The position numbers were made by a program, and so were the translations under genes. From an uncultured Neptuniibacter sp. (GTDB lineage Bacteria; Pseudomonadota; Gammaproteobacteria; Pseudomonadales; Balneatricaceae), in the NCBI RefSeq assembly GCF_947498015.1, contig NZ_CANMIR010000009.1:62001-126000 (forward strand): a DNA stretch of 64,000 nt, given 5' to 3'. Of this stretch, positions 1 to 8,774 are shown piece after piece. Position 1 is the first letter of the stretch. Every line of letters starts with the position of its first letter. Under the pieces are notes generated by a model. That model searched no databases and was not told where the DNA came from. It saw only the letters and a program-made list of their open reading frames with translations.

Positions 1-185
1 TAGGCAGGGATAGCTGAGCAGGCGTAAGTGATCAGAAAAAGACAAGAGATTGCTTGAAATTTCGAGTGAATTTCAGTGATAAACGATTTAAATAGTGAAT
101 ATTTGATCAAGAGCTTTGCTTTCCCTAAGTGTTGCTAATAATCTACTATTTACATTGACCCAAGACTAGGTGTGGAGAGAGTAAA

Positions 186-1496
186 TTGTCTGTAGGCGTT
201 AGAGTTCTGGAAAACAGTGGTGAACTACCACAGTATCGGCTGGTGTTACTGCATGATGCTGCTGGCAAAGTACTGGCACTTTTACCGGCTACATCACTGC
301 TTAATTTGGTTGCCATTTGGAAGGAAACCGGGCGTCAGTTACAACCGATACGTGGTGAAGATGCGGTTCGTTACTTCAGTCAGGATGCGCTCAAATACCC
401 CGAAGGGCAGGCGAAGCTGCTGTCGTTGAAACTGTTACTCTCCCCCGATGCGCAACAGCATCCACAACTGGAGCTGGTGGAGCCTCACTCAGGGCTGAGC
501 TTCAATGTCATAGCGGAGCAACTGAAGGCAGGGAAAAACTGTAATCTAGCTTTGACTGCTGAGGAGATCTCCGCGGTACAACCGTCCGGTGATGATGTTA
601 CCGTAATCACAAAAGCGGTAGAGCGGTTCACGGCACTGCGAGTTAAACAACGTCTTGAAGATACACTGGGACTGCCTTCGTTATCGCCTACTCTGAAGAA
701 GATTGTCGAGTTACGTTCTGATCCAGAAGCGGGCGTAAATGATCTGGTGCCTGTGGTACGTATCGACCCCAGTCTCTCCGCTCAGGTGATGAGCTGGGCT
801 GCCTCTCCTTATTATGCGGCTCCGGGGCATGTCAGCTCGATCGATGATGCGGTGATCCGGGTACTGGGTTTCGATCTGGTCATTAACATGGCACTCGGTA
901 CTGCGATGGGCAAAATGCTGAAAGTACCAGAGGAGGGACCGCGAGGAGGCACCCCTTACTGGTTACAGTGTGTCTACAACGCGGCGTTGGCGGAAAAGCT
1001 CTGTCGTGCGATGCCGGAGAGTGAAGAGCGCCCTCTGCCAGGACTGGTTTATCTGGCGGCACTGCTACACAATTTTGGCTACTTGGTGTTAGCACACCTG
1101 TTTCCCCCGCATTTTGCATTGCTCTCACGTTATATTGAAGCTAACCCTCATTTCCCACTGGATTCAGTTGAACAGCAGGTGTTGAGCGTTACACGAGAAC
1201 AGATAGGCAGCTGGCTGCTCTCCAGTTGGGACCTGCCTGAGGAAGTTTCTACCGCGATACGCCATCAGAATGAACCTGATTATTCTGGAGCGCATTCTGG
1301 CTATATCAAGGTGCTGTATATGGCAAACCGTTTATTGCGTCAGCAGAAACTCAGTGATGGGCCACTGGAAGAGATCCCGTCTGAACTCTATGCAGAGTTG
1401 GGCTTGAGGGAGGAGGATGTGGCAAAAATGGTCCGTAGCCTGATGCAAAATGATGAGGATATCCGAGAGTTAACCGCGTTACTTGGAGACGCTTGA
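186..1496 (+). CDS. HDOD domain signalling protein with YbaK-like N-terminus
   Basis: Product of 436 residues. Roughly residues 1-140 look like a degenerate YbaK/aminoacyl-tRNA deacylase-like domain, and residues 150-390 form an HDOD domain (LPSLSPTLKKI opening, then VVRIDPSLSAQVMSWA and LLHNFGYLVL). The HD metal dyad is replaced by HN, as is usual for HDOD, which is thought to be a regulatory rather than catalytic output module. The start is TTG at 186, chosen because GGAGAG lies just upstream and no ATG sits nearby in frame. The gene is single, with its own terminator. The actual signal it senses cannot be told from sequence; the YbaK assignment is weaker than the HDOD one. Confidence 0.8.
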   Translation: MSVGVRVLENSGELPQYRLVLLHDAAGKVLALLPATSLLNLVAIWKETGRQLQPIRGEDAVRYFSQDALKYPEGQAKLLSLKLLLSPDAQQHPQLELVEPHSGLSFNVIAEQLKAGKNCNLALTAEEISAVQPSGDDVTVITKAVERFTALRVKQRLEDTLGLPSLSPTLKKIVELRSDPEAGVNDLVPVVRIDPSLSAQVMSWAASPYYAAPGHVSSIDDAVIRVLGFDLVINMALGTAMGKMLKVPEEGPRGGTPYWLQCVYNAALAEKLCRAMPESEERPLPGLVYLAALLHNFGYLVLAHLFPPHFALLSRYIEANPHFPLDSVEQQVLSVTREQIGSWLLSSWDLPEEVSTAIRHQNEPDYSGAHSGYIKVLYMANRLLRQQKLSDGPLEEIPSELYAELGLREEDVAKMVRSLMQNDEDIRELTALLGDA

Positions 1497-1504
1497 ACTT
1501 CTCA

Positions 1505-1538
1505 TAAAAAAACCGCCAGATGATGGCGGTTTTTTTTA
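1505..1538. terminator. Bidirectional rho-independent terminator
   Basis: A-run, stem ACCGCCA/TGGCGGT (1512-1518 with 1524-1530), then a run of eight T. It serves both the HDOD gene and the convergent yheS gene. Confidence 0.9.
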
Positions 1539-1549
1539 GCTTTGAAAGC

Positions 1550-3484
1550 TTATGCCTGGGCGATCTCTGCTTCAAGCGACTCAAGCATCTCCTGCTGCTC
1601 CATCCAGGCCTCTTCTGTTGTCTCGGCGCGCTGCTTTAAGTCAGTTTGTTGCTGCAGTAAACGCTTCAGCTGCTCTTTGTTTTCATCGCTATAGATATCA
1701 GGCTCTGCCAGAGAAAGTTCTAGCGCTTGGAGCTGTTCATGGATCTGCTCCATCTCTGTTTCCAATTTTTCCAGCTGTTTTTTTACCGGTCTTAACTGGT
1801 TGCGTCGTTCAGCTGCGAGTCGCTTCTGCTCCTTACGCTCCGCTGCTGAAAGTGATTTTTTCTCAGGTTTATCTGTGTGAGAGAACGCTTCTGCTTCCGC
1901 TTTCTGAGCTTCCCGACGCTGATCGAGCAGCCACTTCTGATAATCATCCAGGTCTCCTTTAAACGCCTCGACGTTGCCATTGGCGACCAGCAGAAACTCA
2001 TCAACGGTGTTTCGTAACAGATGACGATCATGGGAAACTAGGATCAGCACGCCTTCGAATGATTGAAGTGCCAGCGTTAAGGCGTGGCGCACCTCAAGGT
2101 CCAGGTGGTTGGTGGGTTCATCCATCAGCAGGAGGTTTGGTTTCTGCCAGGCGATCATCGATAGGGCTACGCGCGCTTTCTCCCCTCCTGAGAAGTTATC
2201 CACAGGTTCCAGAGCCCGATCACCGATAAAGCCGAAGGAGCCTAGAAAATCGCGGATCTCCTGCTCAGAGGCTTTCGGGCTGATCCTTTTAATGTGCAGC
2301 AATGGTGATGCTGCCATATCCAGTGCTTCCAGCTGATGCTGAGCAAAATACCCGATCTGTAGGTTCTCGCTTTCATGACGCTCCCCTCCACAGAGGGGTA
2401 GATCACCCACAAGCGACTTCACCAGTGTCGATTTACCTGCGCCATTTGGGCCAAGTAGTCCGATACGGGTTCCGGGGGTCAATGTGAGTGAGGTGTTGTT
2501 GAGCACCGCGGTATCGTTGTATCCGCAAGCGGCATCCGCCATAGTCAGTAGGGGGGATGAGAGCTTATCGGAAGCGCAGAATCTAAAACTGAATGGGCTA
2601 TCGATATGCGCCGGAGCGATTTTTTCCATCCGCTCGAGCTCTTTTATTCGGCTCTGTGCCTGCTTGGCTTTGGTCGCCTTGGCCCGGAAACGGCGTACAA
2701 AATTTTCGATCTCACTTATACGCTGTTGTTGTTTCTCAAAAGCGGATTGCTGTTGAGACAGGCGGTCTGCACGCTGAATTTCAAAGGCGGAGTAACCCCC
2801 TTTATAGAGATTCAGACGTTTATGCTCTATGTGTGTGATATGGGTGACAACATTATCCAGAAAGTCGCGGTCATGAGAGATCAGGATCAACATGCCGGGG
2901 TATTGCCGTAACCACTGCTCCAGCCAGATTGTGGCATCCAGGTCCAGATGGTTCGTGGGCTCGTCCAGGAGCAATAGGTCGGATGGGCACATCAAGGCCT
3001 GAGCCAGATTGAGGCGTATACGCCAACCCCCGGAGAACTCCTTAACCGAGCGGCTAATATCATTGTGACTGAATCCCAGTCCGGCCAGCAGTTGAGCGGC
3101 TCTGGATTCAGCACTGTAGCCATCATGATTATCCAGCTCTGCATGGAGTTCACCTAAACGATGCATATCATGACTGGCTTCTGCTGCCGCAATATCCCCT
3201 TGGATCTGCCGCAGTCGATGGTCACCATCCAGCACATATTCCAGCGCTGAACGTTCTGACGTAGGAACCTCCTGTGCCATATGCGCGATGCGAAGCCCGC
3301 CGGGGAGCTCCATATCACCACTGTCACAGTGGAGTTCGCCCATCAGAAGTTTGAACAGGGAGGATTTACCGGCACCATTAGCTCCGACCAAGCCCACTTT
3401 CCATCCAGAGTGGAGGGTAAGATCGGCTTGCTCTAGCAATATGTTGTGGCCGCGTTGTAAGCTGACTTGCTGAAATTGAATCAT
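1550..3484 (-). CDS. yheS: ABC-F family ATPase YheS
   Basis: Soluble protein of 644 residues with two ABC ATPase domains and no membrane segments, the ABC-F arrangement of ribosome-associated translation factors. First Walker A GANGAGKS is at about residues 34-41; the signatures are FSGGWR and FSGGEKAR; both Walker B regions read LLLDEPTNHLDLD or LLMDEPTNHLDLE. A lysine/arginine-rich linker (RFRAKATKAKQAQSRIK) separates the domains and a charged coiled coil fills the last 110 residues. Length and sequence match E. coli YheS (637 aa). I chose ATG at 3484 over an upstream GTG at 3502 because family members begin right at the first strand (MIQFQQVSL). It is divergent from the TIGR02444 gene with almost no gap. 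Confidence 0.92.
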   Translation of the reverse strand: MIQFQQVSLQRGHNILLEQADLTLHSGWKVGLVGANGAGKSSLFKLLMGELHCDSGDMELPGGLRIAHMAQEVPTSERSALEYVLDGDHRLRQIQGDIAAAEASHDMHRLGELHAELDNHDGYSAESRAAQLLAGLGFSHNDISRSVKEFSGGWRIRLNLAQALMCPSDLLLLDEPTNHLDLDATIWLEQWLRQYPGMLILISHDRDFLDNVVTHITHIEHKRLNLYKGGYSAFEIQRADRLSQQQSAFEKQQQRISEIENFVRRFRAKATKAKQAQSRIKELERMEKIAPAHIDSPFSFRFCASDKLSSPLLTMADAACGYNDTAVLNNTSLTLTPGTRIGLLGPNGAGKSTLVKSLVGDLPLCGGERHESENLQIGYFAQHQLEALDMAASPLLHIKRISPKASEQEIRDFLGSFGFIGDRALEPVDNFSGGEKARVALSMIAWQKPNLLLMDEPTNHLDLEVRHALTLALQSFEGVLILVSHDRHLLRNTVDEFLLVANGNVEAFKGDLDDYQKWLLDQRREAQKAEAEAFSHTDKPEKKSLSAAERKEQKRLAAERRNQLRPVKKQLEKLETEMEQIHEQLQALELSLAEPDIYSDENKEQLKRLLQQQTDLKQRAETTEEAWMEQQEMLESLEAEIAQA

Positions 3485-3506
3485 GGCGGCGGATTTTATC
3501 ACACAG

Positions 3507-4010
3507 ATGCAATTGAAAAATGATCTATGGGTCTTTGCCCTTAATTTTTATCAACAACCCCAAGTTGAAGCAAACTGCCTGATGCTCCAGAACCACTTCG
3601 GACTCAGCGTCAACCGGTTGATCTTTGCTTGTTGGAGCGGTGTTCGCGGAATTCGATTGACTCCGGAACGATTGAACTCTGCAGCAGATGCTTGGCAGGC
3701 TGAAGTGACTCACCCGTTGAGAAAGGTTCGTTATCAGGTGCGAAAAGAGCGATCGGCTAACCCTCAGCTGGATGAATGTTATCAAGCGTTACGTCAAGCG
3801 GAGCTTAAATGTGAGCAGGTGGAGTTGGCTCTGCTCTTTGAGATGAGTGAATCCTGGCAGGACGGTTCAGCATCGGTCCGGTTGGCAGAAGAAAACATGG
3901 TTTGCTATTTGAAATCGATGAAACTGCCTATATCTACAGAGATTGAGTTAGCATTTAAGCCCTTGTTGAACGCAGTAATTGCCTACTTAGGTACGAATCC
4001 TGATGAATAG
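3507..4010 (+). CDS. TIGR02444 family protein
   Basis: Small soluble protein of about 167 residues. The start (LWVFALNFYQQPQVEANCLMLQ) and the NRLIFACWSG segment match the TIGR02444 family of unknown function found in gammaproteobacteria. An in-frame ATG at 3483 would add eight residues and overlap the yheS start codon; family members begin a few residues before LW, so ATG 3507 is preferred, although neither has a clear ribosome binding site. Divergent placement from yheS suggests shared control but no function can be assigned. Confidence 0.75.
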   Translation: MQLKNDLWVFALNFYQQPQVEANCLMLQNHFGLSVNRLIFACWSGVRGIRLTPERLNSAADAWQAEVTHPLRKVRYQVRKERSANPQLDECYQALRQAELKCEQVELALLFEMSESWQDGSASVRLAEENMVCYLKSMKLPISTEIELAFKPLLNAVIAYLGTNPDE

Positions 4011-4123
4011 GGTGGTTTGGTAGTGAACTTTGGGGTTTAATCGAGCACTAATACTTTTGTAATGAGGAAGGCCGCCATTGTTGGCAGGCGAACTCCACAG
4101 AATAACAAACAAGGATATTTAGC

Positions 4124-4837
4124 ATGAAACAAACGTTGCTGGCGGTTGCTCTGGGTGCCGCGCTGGTATCTCCAACAGTTTCCGCAGTGGAGCTGAAAAC
4201 CGAAGAGCAGAAAGTTAGCTACAGTGTTGGCCTGATGGTAGGGGAGCAGCTAAAAAGTTTACCTGATGTGGATTTTGATGCGTTTATTGAAGCGGCAAAG
4301 ACTACTTACGAAGGTAAAGAACCGAAAATGACACCTGAACAGGTGCGCGAAGTGATGACCGCCTTCCAGCAGAAGCAGATGGAAGCGCAGAAGAAAAAAA
4401 TGGAAGAGCTGAGCGCGAATAACCTCGAAAAAGGTAAAAAATACCTGACAGAAAACGGTAAAAAATCCGGTGTTAAAACGACCGAATCGGGTCTGCAGTA
4501 CGAAGAGTTACAAGCGGGCAAAGGCAAAAGCCCTACTGCTGAAGACACCGTTAAGGTCCACTACCGTGGCACACTTATCGACGGTACAGAGTTCGATAGT
4601 TCCTATGCACGCAATGAGCCGGTATCTTTCCCGCTGAACGGCGTAATTCCTGGCTGGACTGAAGGCTTACAGATGATCAAAGAGGGCGGCAAAGCACGTT
4701 TGGTGATCCCGTCTGATCTGGCTTACGGCCCGGGTGGAATGGGTAATGCGATTGGCCCTAATGAAACGCTGGTCTTTGAAGTTGAACTACTGGAAGTTAA
4801 TCCGGGTGCCGACGAAGCGGCCAAAGCTGAGAAGTAA
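4124..4837 (+). CDS. FKBP-type peptidyl-prolyl isomerase (FkpA/Mip-like)
   Basis: Periplasmic peptidyl-prolyl cis-trans isomerase of 237 residues. Signal peptide at residues 1-21 (cleavage after PTVSA), a dimerising helical FKBP N-terminal domain at about 25-115 ending in a lysine-rich helix, then the FKBP fold at about 120-230 with GTLIDGTEFDSSY, VIPGWTEGLQMI and LVIPSDLAYG. These residues line the prolyl-binding pocket in the family. AAGGA upstream of ATG 4124 supports the start. It is monocistronic with a strong terminator. FkpA, FklB and Mip are hard to separate by eye, so no symbol is given. Confidence 0.9.
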   Translation: MKQTLLAVALGAALVSPTVSAVELKTEEQKVSYSVGLMVGEQLKSLPDVDFDAFIEAAKTTYEGKEPKMTPEQVREVMTAFQQKQMEAQKKKMEELSANNLEKGKKYLTENGKKSGVKTTESGLQYEELQAGKGKSPTAEDTVKVHYRGTLIDGTEFDSSYARNEPVSFPLNGVIPGWTEGLQMIKEGGKARLVIPSDLAYGPGGMGNAIGPNETLVFEVELLEVNPGADEAAKAEK

Positions 4838-4858
4838 GCGAGATTTTAGTTTCTTACT

Positions 4859-4888
4859 AAAAAAGGCCGGTTTTTACCGGCCTTTTTA
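4859..4888. terminator. Bidirectional rho-independent terminator
   Basis: AAAAAAGGCCGG and CCGGCCTTTTT arms around a short T-rich loop, placed between the convergent FKBP and WD40 lipoprotein genes. Confidence 0.92.
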
Positions 4889-4902
4889 GTGGGTGCATAT
4901 GA

Positions 4903-5880
4903 CTATTTCAGTTCGTTCATAATGCCATTAGAGCTGAGAGCATAGTATTTCCCCTCACCAAAAGCGACAGCGTAAACACCCGCGTGCACCGGTCCATATG
5001 GGTCTCTGCGGTGGATCCGCCAACGACGTAGCTCTTTGCCACTATTTACATCCCATAACTGGATCAGGCCCGCCGCGGTGCCTGTGAGTAGCTGGCGACT
5101 GTCAGGGGAGAACCGTGCGCTTAAATAGCTGACGCGCTTCTGAAAAAAGTCGGCAATGTTGCTGAGCGAATGTATCTCTTTGCCGCTGTTCAGGTCCCAG
5201 ATGATCGCTTTATCGAGACTACTGGAGCTAAAAGCATGTTGACCGTTGGGTGACAGTGCGACGGTATCGACAACATTACCAAAGCTCACCTCTTTTAACA
5301 GTTCGCCGGTTTGAACACTCCAAAGCTTTGCTTTGTAAGCGTCAGAGCCGGTTAAAGCGAGAGTACCGTCACTACTGAGATCGACGCTACGAACGCGGGC
5401 ATCATGGCGGAAGGTACGTTTTACCCCTCCGTTTTTAACATCAAAGTAGACGGCTGTATGATCTGCCAGACCCAGCAGGGCAAAATCGCCGTTGGGAGCG
5501 AGATCCATCTGCATAATCTCGGCCGGTGAGCTCCAGAACCATTCGGGTTTACCGGTTCGGGTATCCCACAGTACCAGATCCTGTTGGTTGGCGGTGGCCG
5601 CATAGTTTTCATCTGGCGAAAAGGCTGTTGCAGCGATAATGGAGAACTGTTTATCTTTGTGATTCCAGTTATACAGCCTTTCGTGATTACTGGTTTTCCA
5701 CAGGCTCCCGCCGTGGTTATAGGAACCGATCACGCTGTACTGCGCACTTTCAGACAGTGACGCAGAGTACGTCCCGGTCAGGGCGTACTCTTTCCATGAG
5801 GCTGGGGCATCGCCCCCATTACATCCAGCCAGGCTAAGCAAACTGCCTGCCAGCAGCAGCTTATAGCACCCGTAGCGCAT
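4903..5880 (-). CDS. WD40-repeat lipoprotein
   Basis: Predicted lipoprotein of 325 residues: hydrophobic leader with lipobox LAGC (Cys at about residue 19), then tandem WD40 units (for example VRSVDLSSDGTLALTGSDAYKAKLWSVQTGEL, recurring as DTVALSPNGQHAFSSSSLDKAIIWDLNSGK in shorter form). The repeats should build a beta-propeller anchored to the inner or outer membrane and act as a protein-docking scaffold. It is transcribed just after the Rsd-like gene with a 6-bp gap, so the two are probably one operon. Partner proteins are unknown. Confidence 0.82.
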   Translation of the reverse strand: MRYGCYKLLLAGSLLSLAGCNGGDAPASWKEYALTGTYSASLSESAQYSVIGSYNHGGSLWKTSNHERLYNWNHKDKQFSIIAATAFSPDENYAATANQQDLVLWDTRTGKPEWFWSSPAEIMQMDLAPNGDFALLGLADHTAVYFDVKNGGVKRTFRHDARVRSVDLSSDGTLALTGSDAYKAKLWSVQTGELLKEVSFGNVVDTVALSPNGQHAFSSSSLDKAIIWDLNSGKEIHSLSNIADFFQKRVSYLSARFSPDSRQLLTGTAAGLIQLWDVNSGKELRRWRIHRRDPYGPVHAGVYAVAFGEGKYYALSSNGIMNELK

Positions 5881-5886
5881 GTATGG

Positions 5887-6357
5887 TTATCCTTCTACTA
5901 ACTCTTTATGGGAGGTGTGTAGTACTGCAATCATCTGATCCTCTAGCTCAAAGCGTTCCTCAAGGGCTTCGCCCAGTTTGGAGAGGCTCAGGGAAAATTC
6001 CCGTATCTGCTGTACCGTGGGATTAAGCAGGTTAGAGAAGTCATCATTAAAATCCAGTGCGATATCGGTACTAACCTGAATTTTTGGTAACAGTGACTGG
6101 CCCTCTTCCAGACTGCCATCATCAAAGTCGCTGCCTTCGCGCAAGAGTTGTTCATACACTTCGAAATGACCTGAGGAGAGGTAGTCCATAAGTACCTGAC
6201 AGAAACTTTGGACTTTGTTATTCAGCTCCTCATTGATGTGCTGCTCTGGTAGATGAACAAAGATACTGATCAATGTTTGGCGCTCTTCTAACCATGTGTC
6301 GATGATCTCACTGACACCACCCCAGCGTTCTTTAGCGCTCCTACATTTCTCTAACAT
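5887..6357 (-). CDS. Rsd/AlgQ family anti-sigma-70 regulator
   Basis: Protein of 156 residues resembling Rsd/AlgQ, which binds region 4 of RpoD and shifts RNA polymerase toward alternative sigma factors. Family hallmarks are visible: a N-terminal helix with IDTWLEERQTLI, then FCQVLMDYLSSGHFEVYEQLL (compare DYLSAGHFSIYE in E. coli Rsd) and a C-terminal LGEALEERFELED (compare IGEALEARFVLED). ATG 6357 is preferred over one 54 bases upstream because AAGGAG stands seven bases before it and because the shorter product aligns with Rsd from its first residue. Pseudomonas AlgQ also regulates alginate and virulence genes; whether that applies here is open. Confidence 0.87.
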   Translation of the reverse strand: MLEKCRSAKERWGGVSEIIDTWLEERQTLISIFVHLPEQHINEELNNKVQSFCQVLMDYLSSGHFEVYEQLLREGSDFDDGSLEEGQSLLPKIQVSTDIALDFNDDFSNLLNPTVQQIREFSLSLSKLGEALEERFELEDQMIAVLHTSHKELVEG

Positions 6358-6587
6358 TTTGCGCTCCTTAGCTGCCAATTCAGGTAGAGATTGGTCTCTC
6401 CCGTTTAACAACCGTTGTTGTTAGGTTTAAGTTCATAATATTCCTAAGCTGTTTCAGGGTGCAACTGCAAGGCGGGTAAAAAATGAACTTTCGTCATGGG
6501 AGGGTGACTTTTTCCATATGGGCCCTGTTGAGCGTAGGAATAGCGGGTTATACTCAAACAATTGTATAGCGAACACTGAGGCGAAAA

Positions 6588-6992
6588 ATGCTTAAGCGAC
6601 TGGTTTTACTAATTTTTATGACATTGTCTGTTCAGTTAGCCTGGGCTGAAGGTGATGAAAATAAAACAACGGAAGACTATGTCAATTACATTGAACTGAA
6701 ACCATTTGTGACAAATTTTGGTGGTGTCGGTAAAACACGCTTCCTCAAATGTGAAGTGACCATACAGGTGTCCAGCGAAGCGGCTCACCATGCGGTTAAC
6801 CATCATATGGCGCATATCAGGAATGATATTGTTTTTCTGCTGAGTGCTCAGACAGATGATGATGTTGGCACGGTAGAGCTACAGCAGGCGTTGTCTAAAA
6901 AAGCACTCAAAAAAGTTCAGAATATTCTGGTAGAGGAGGAGGGTGAAGGGTTTGTCTCAGACCTTTTCTTCACCAGCTTTGTCGTGCAATAG
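6588..6992 (+). CDS. FliL family secreted protein
   Basis: Product of 134 residues with a cleavable signal peptide (about residues 1-20, ending AWA) followed by a FliL-like domain: YIELKPFVTNFGG, RFLKCEVTIQV, HHMAHIRNDIVFLLS and a C-terminal VSDLFFTSFVVQ. True FliL is a single-pass membrane protein inside a flagellar operon and strengthens motor torque; this one lacks a stop-transfer anchor and lies far from flagellar genes. Similar orphan FliL-like genes sit beside rsd/gshA in related bacteria. Role unknown, possibly a stomatin/prohibitin-like periplasmic scaffold. Confidence 0.8.
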   Translation: MLKRLVLLIFMTLSVQLAWAEGDENKTTEDYVNYIELKPFVTNFGGVGKTRFLKCEVTIQVSSEAAHHAVNHHMAHIRNDIVFLLSAQTDDDVGTVELQQALSKKALKKVQNILVEEEGEGFVSDLFFTSFVVQ

Positions 6993-7004
6993 GGCAGACT
7001 TAGA

Positions 7005-7040
7005 TATAAAAAAAGCAGGTAGATACCTGCTTTTTTTATA
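7005..7040. terminator. Bidirectional rho-independent terminator
   Basis: Perfect palindrome: TATAAAAAAAGCAGGTA and its complement around a two-base loop, between the convergent FliL-like and gshA genes. Confidence 0.93.
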
Positions 7041-7052
7041 TCTGAACACTAC

Positions 7053-8618
7053 TTAGTTCGCCATGTAATCTGCCAGATAAGTATCAAAATCGACTTTGTC
7101 TGAGGCTTCAATTTCGCGCTGCTCCTGCAGTGATTCTGCACTGATACGCTCAAGTTCAGCGAACCTTTCCGGACACAGGGGCTGACTTAGCAGAGTCTCT
7201 TTATGACGTTCAGCCTGCTGCATAATAAATTCACCATGGTTGAGGTTTCCAGCGCGCATCGCGGCCAGAATTTGGGCCGAGGGGGTCAGCTCAGGGTTGG
7301 CCAGTTTTGCTGTTTGGGCGGCTACGGCCTGAGTGTATAGCTGGCTATTGGCAGCGTCATCCATCAGTGAAGCGGTTTGCTCCATCTCAGCCATCAGTTC
7401 TGCAGCCCAGGATTGTAGAGAGACCTCCTGATCATCACGGATCAGTGTCAGGCCAGGCTCCCGACCGCGTGTGACAACGCGCTGATGGTTTTCACTGATC
7501 TGATCGCACTCCTCCTGGCTGATCTCCCGCTCTTCCTGAAGCAGGCAGGTAACCAGAAACAGATCAAGGAAATCAGACTGAGTCTGATCGATTCCCAGAG
7601 GCAGGAATGGATTAATATCGGTATTACGGACCTCAATATACTCAACCCCTCGTGCCATCAGAGCATGAATAGGTTTCTCCCCTGATTGTGTGACACGCTT
7701 GGGGCGAATATCGCTGTAATACTCATTTTCAATCTGCAGCACATTGGTGTTGAGCTGACGATATTTCCCGTCGACCTTAATACCGATCTTCTCATAGGGC
7801 TCATACGGGGTACGGATTGCACGATCCAGTGAGCTGGCATAGGTATTTAGGTGGTTGAAACAGATGTTCAGACTGGCCTGCGCTTTGTTGGAATAGCCCA
7901 AGTCACTCATCCGGAGTGAGGTCGCGTAGGGTAGGTAGAGTGTTCCCTCACAGAACTCCTCCAACTGATGCGGTTTACCCTTCAGAAATGAACTGCACAG
8001 GGCTGGAGATGCTCCAAACAGATACATCAATAACCAGGAGTAACGTCGGAAGTTTCGGATCAGACTGAAGTAGGCGGCAGAGCGAAACTCCTGCAGTGAC
8101 CCGTTATGACCAGAGAATTTTTGGTAGAGGGGCCAGAATGCTTCCGGGAGTGAAAAATTATAGTGAATACCTGCAATGGTCTGCATCACTTTACCGTAGC
8201 GGTTATCCAGTCCGACGCGGTAGATGTATTTCATCTGACCCACATTGGAACTGCCGTAACGTGCGATCGGTATCTCCGACTCTTCAGGCAGGACACATGG
8301 CATGCTGGCGGGCCATATCTGCTCATTATCCAGCTGCTGATAGGTGTAACGATGCAGATCTGCAAGGTGATTCAGGGCTTCTGAGGAGGATGCAAACACC
8401 GGAGTGATAAACTCCAGCAGTGCTTCCGAGTAATCAGTGGTGATACTACCGTGAGTCAGGGCAGATCCTAAGCTTTCAGGGTGAGGGGTCTGAGCCAGTC
8501 GGCGTTGTGGATCAACACGTAAGCCTTCTTTTTCTAATCCATGCTGGAGTTGGGTTAGCAGTGCCGCCTGACCTTCATCTTTCAGCCAGTTTAGCTTTTG
8601 CTCTAATATGGAAGCCAA
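7053..8618 (-). CDS. gshA: Glutamate-cysteine ligase
   Basis: ATP-dependent ligase joining L-glutamate and L-cysteine, the first step of glutathione synthesis in the cytoplasm. The 521 residues match the proteobacterial type-1 GshA length (518 in E. coli). Family segments include GLEKEGLRVDP near the start, ITTDYSEALLEFITP, GIHYNFSLP, SLRMSDLGYSNKAQ and YIEVRNTDINPF, which form the glutamate/ATP/Mg site. The start is TTG at 8618 with AAGGA upstream. It stands alone, downstream of pyruvate kinase and separated from it by a hairpin. Confidence 0.95.
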   Translation of the reverse strand: MASILEQKLNWLKDEGQAALLTQLQHGLEKEGLRVDPQRRLAQTPHPESLGSALTHGSITTDYSEALLEFITPVFASSSEALNHLADLHRYTYQQLDNEQIWPASMPCVLPEESEIPIARYGSSNVGQMKYIYRVGLDNRYGKVMQTIAGIHYNFSLPEAFWPLYQKFSGHNGSLQEFRSAAYFSLIRNFRRYSWLLMYLFGASPALCSSFLKGKPHQLEEFCEGTLYLPYATSLRMSDLGYSNKAQASLNICFNHLNTYASSLDRAIRTPYEPYEKIGIKVDGKYRQLNTNVLQIENEYYSDIRPKRVTQSGEKPIHALMARGVEYIEVRNTDINPFLPLGIDQTQSDFLDLFLVTCLLQEEREISQEECDQISENHQRVVTRGREPGLTLIRDDQEVSLQSWAAELMAEMEQTASLMDDAANSQLYTQAVAAQTAKLANPELTPSAQILAAMRAGNLNHGEFIMQQAERHKETLLSQPLCPERFAELERISAESLQEQREIEASDKVDFDTYLADYMAN

Positions 8619-8736
8619 AAAGATAGTCCTTATTCATCACTCGGTAGAAGGCGCTCATTATAATTGAGGCCGATTGAAAATGCTGCAATGAAACAGTGCG
8701 TTCGAATTTTCGACACCGAGGTCCTGTAATGATTCA

Positions 8737-8765
8737 ATAAACAGGAGGCGGAGCCTCCTGTTTTA
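8737..8765 (-). terminator. Hairpin terminator after pyruvate kinase
   Basis: Stem ACAGGAGGC/GCCTCCTGT with a three-base loop (8741-8761), followed on the minus strand by TTTATT. The T-tract is short, so it may be partial. Confidence 0.65.
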
Positions 8766-8774
8766 GTTTGAGTG

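Noticed and set aside
1..185. Possible gene end at the left border
   Set aside because: Stop codons occur in every frame I read and no family pattern is visible; treated as the upstream region of the HDOD gene.
2484..2911. Several plus-strand frames inside yheS
   Set aside because: All lie opposite conserved ABC-F motifs and overlap one another; typical shadows.
8096..8407. 103-codon frame antisense to gshA
   Set aside because: Shadow of the conserved gshA coding frame.
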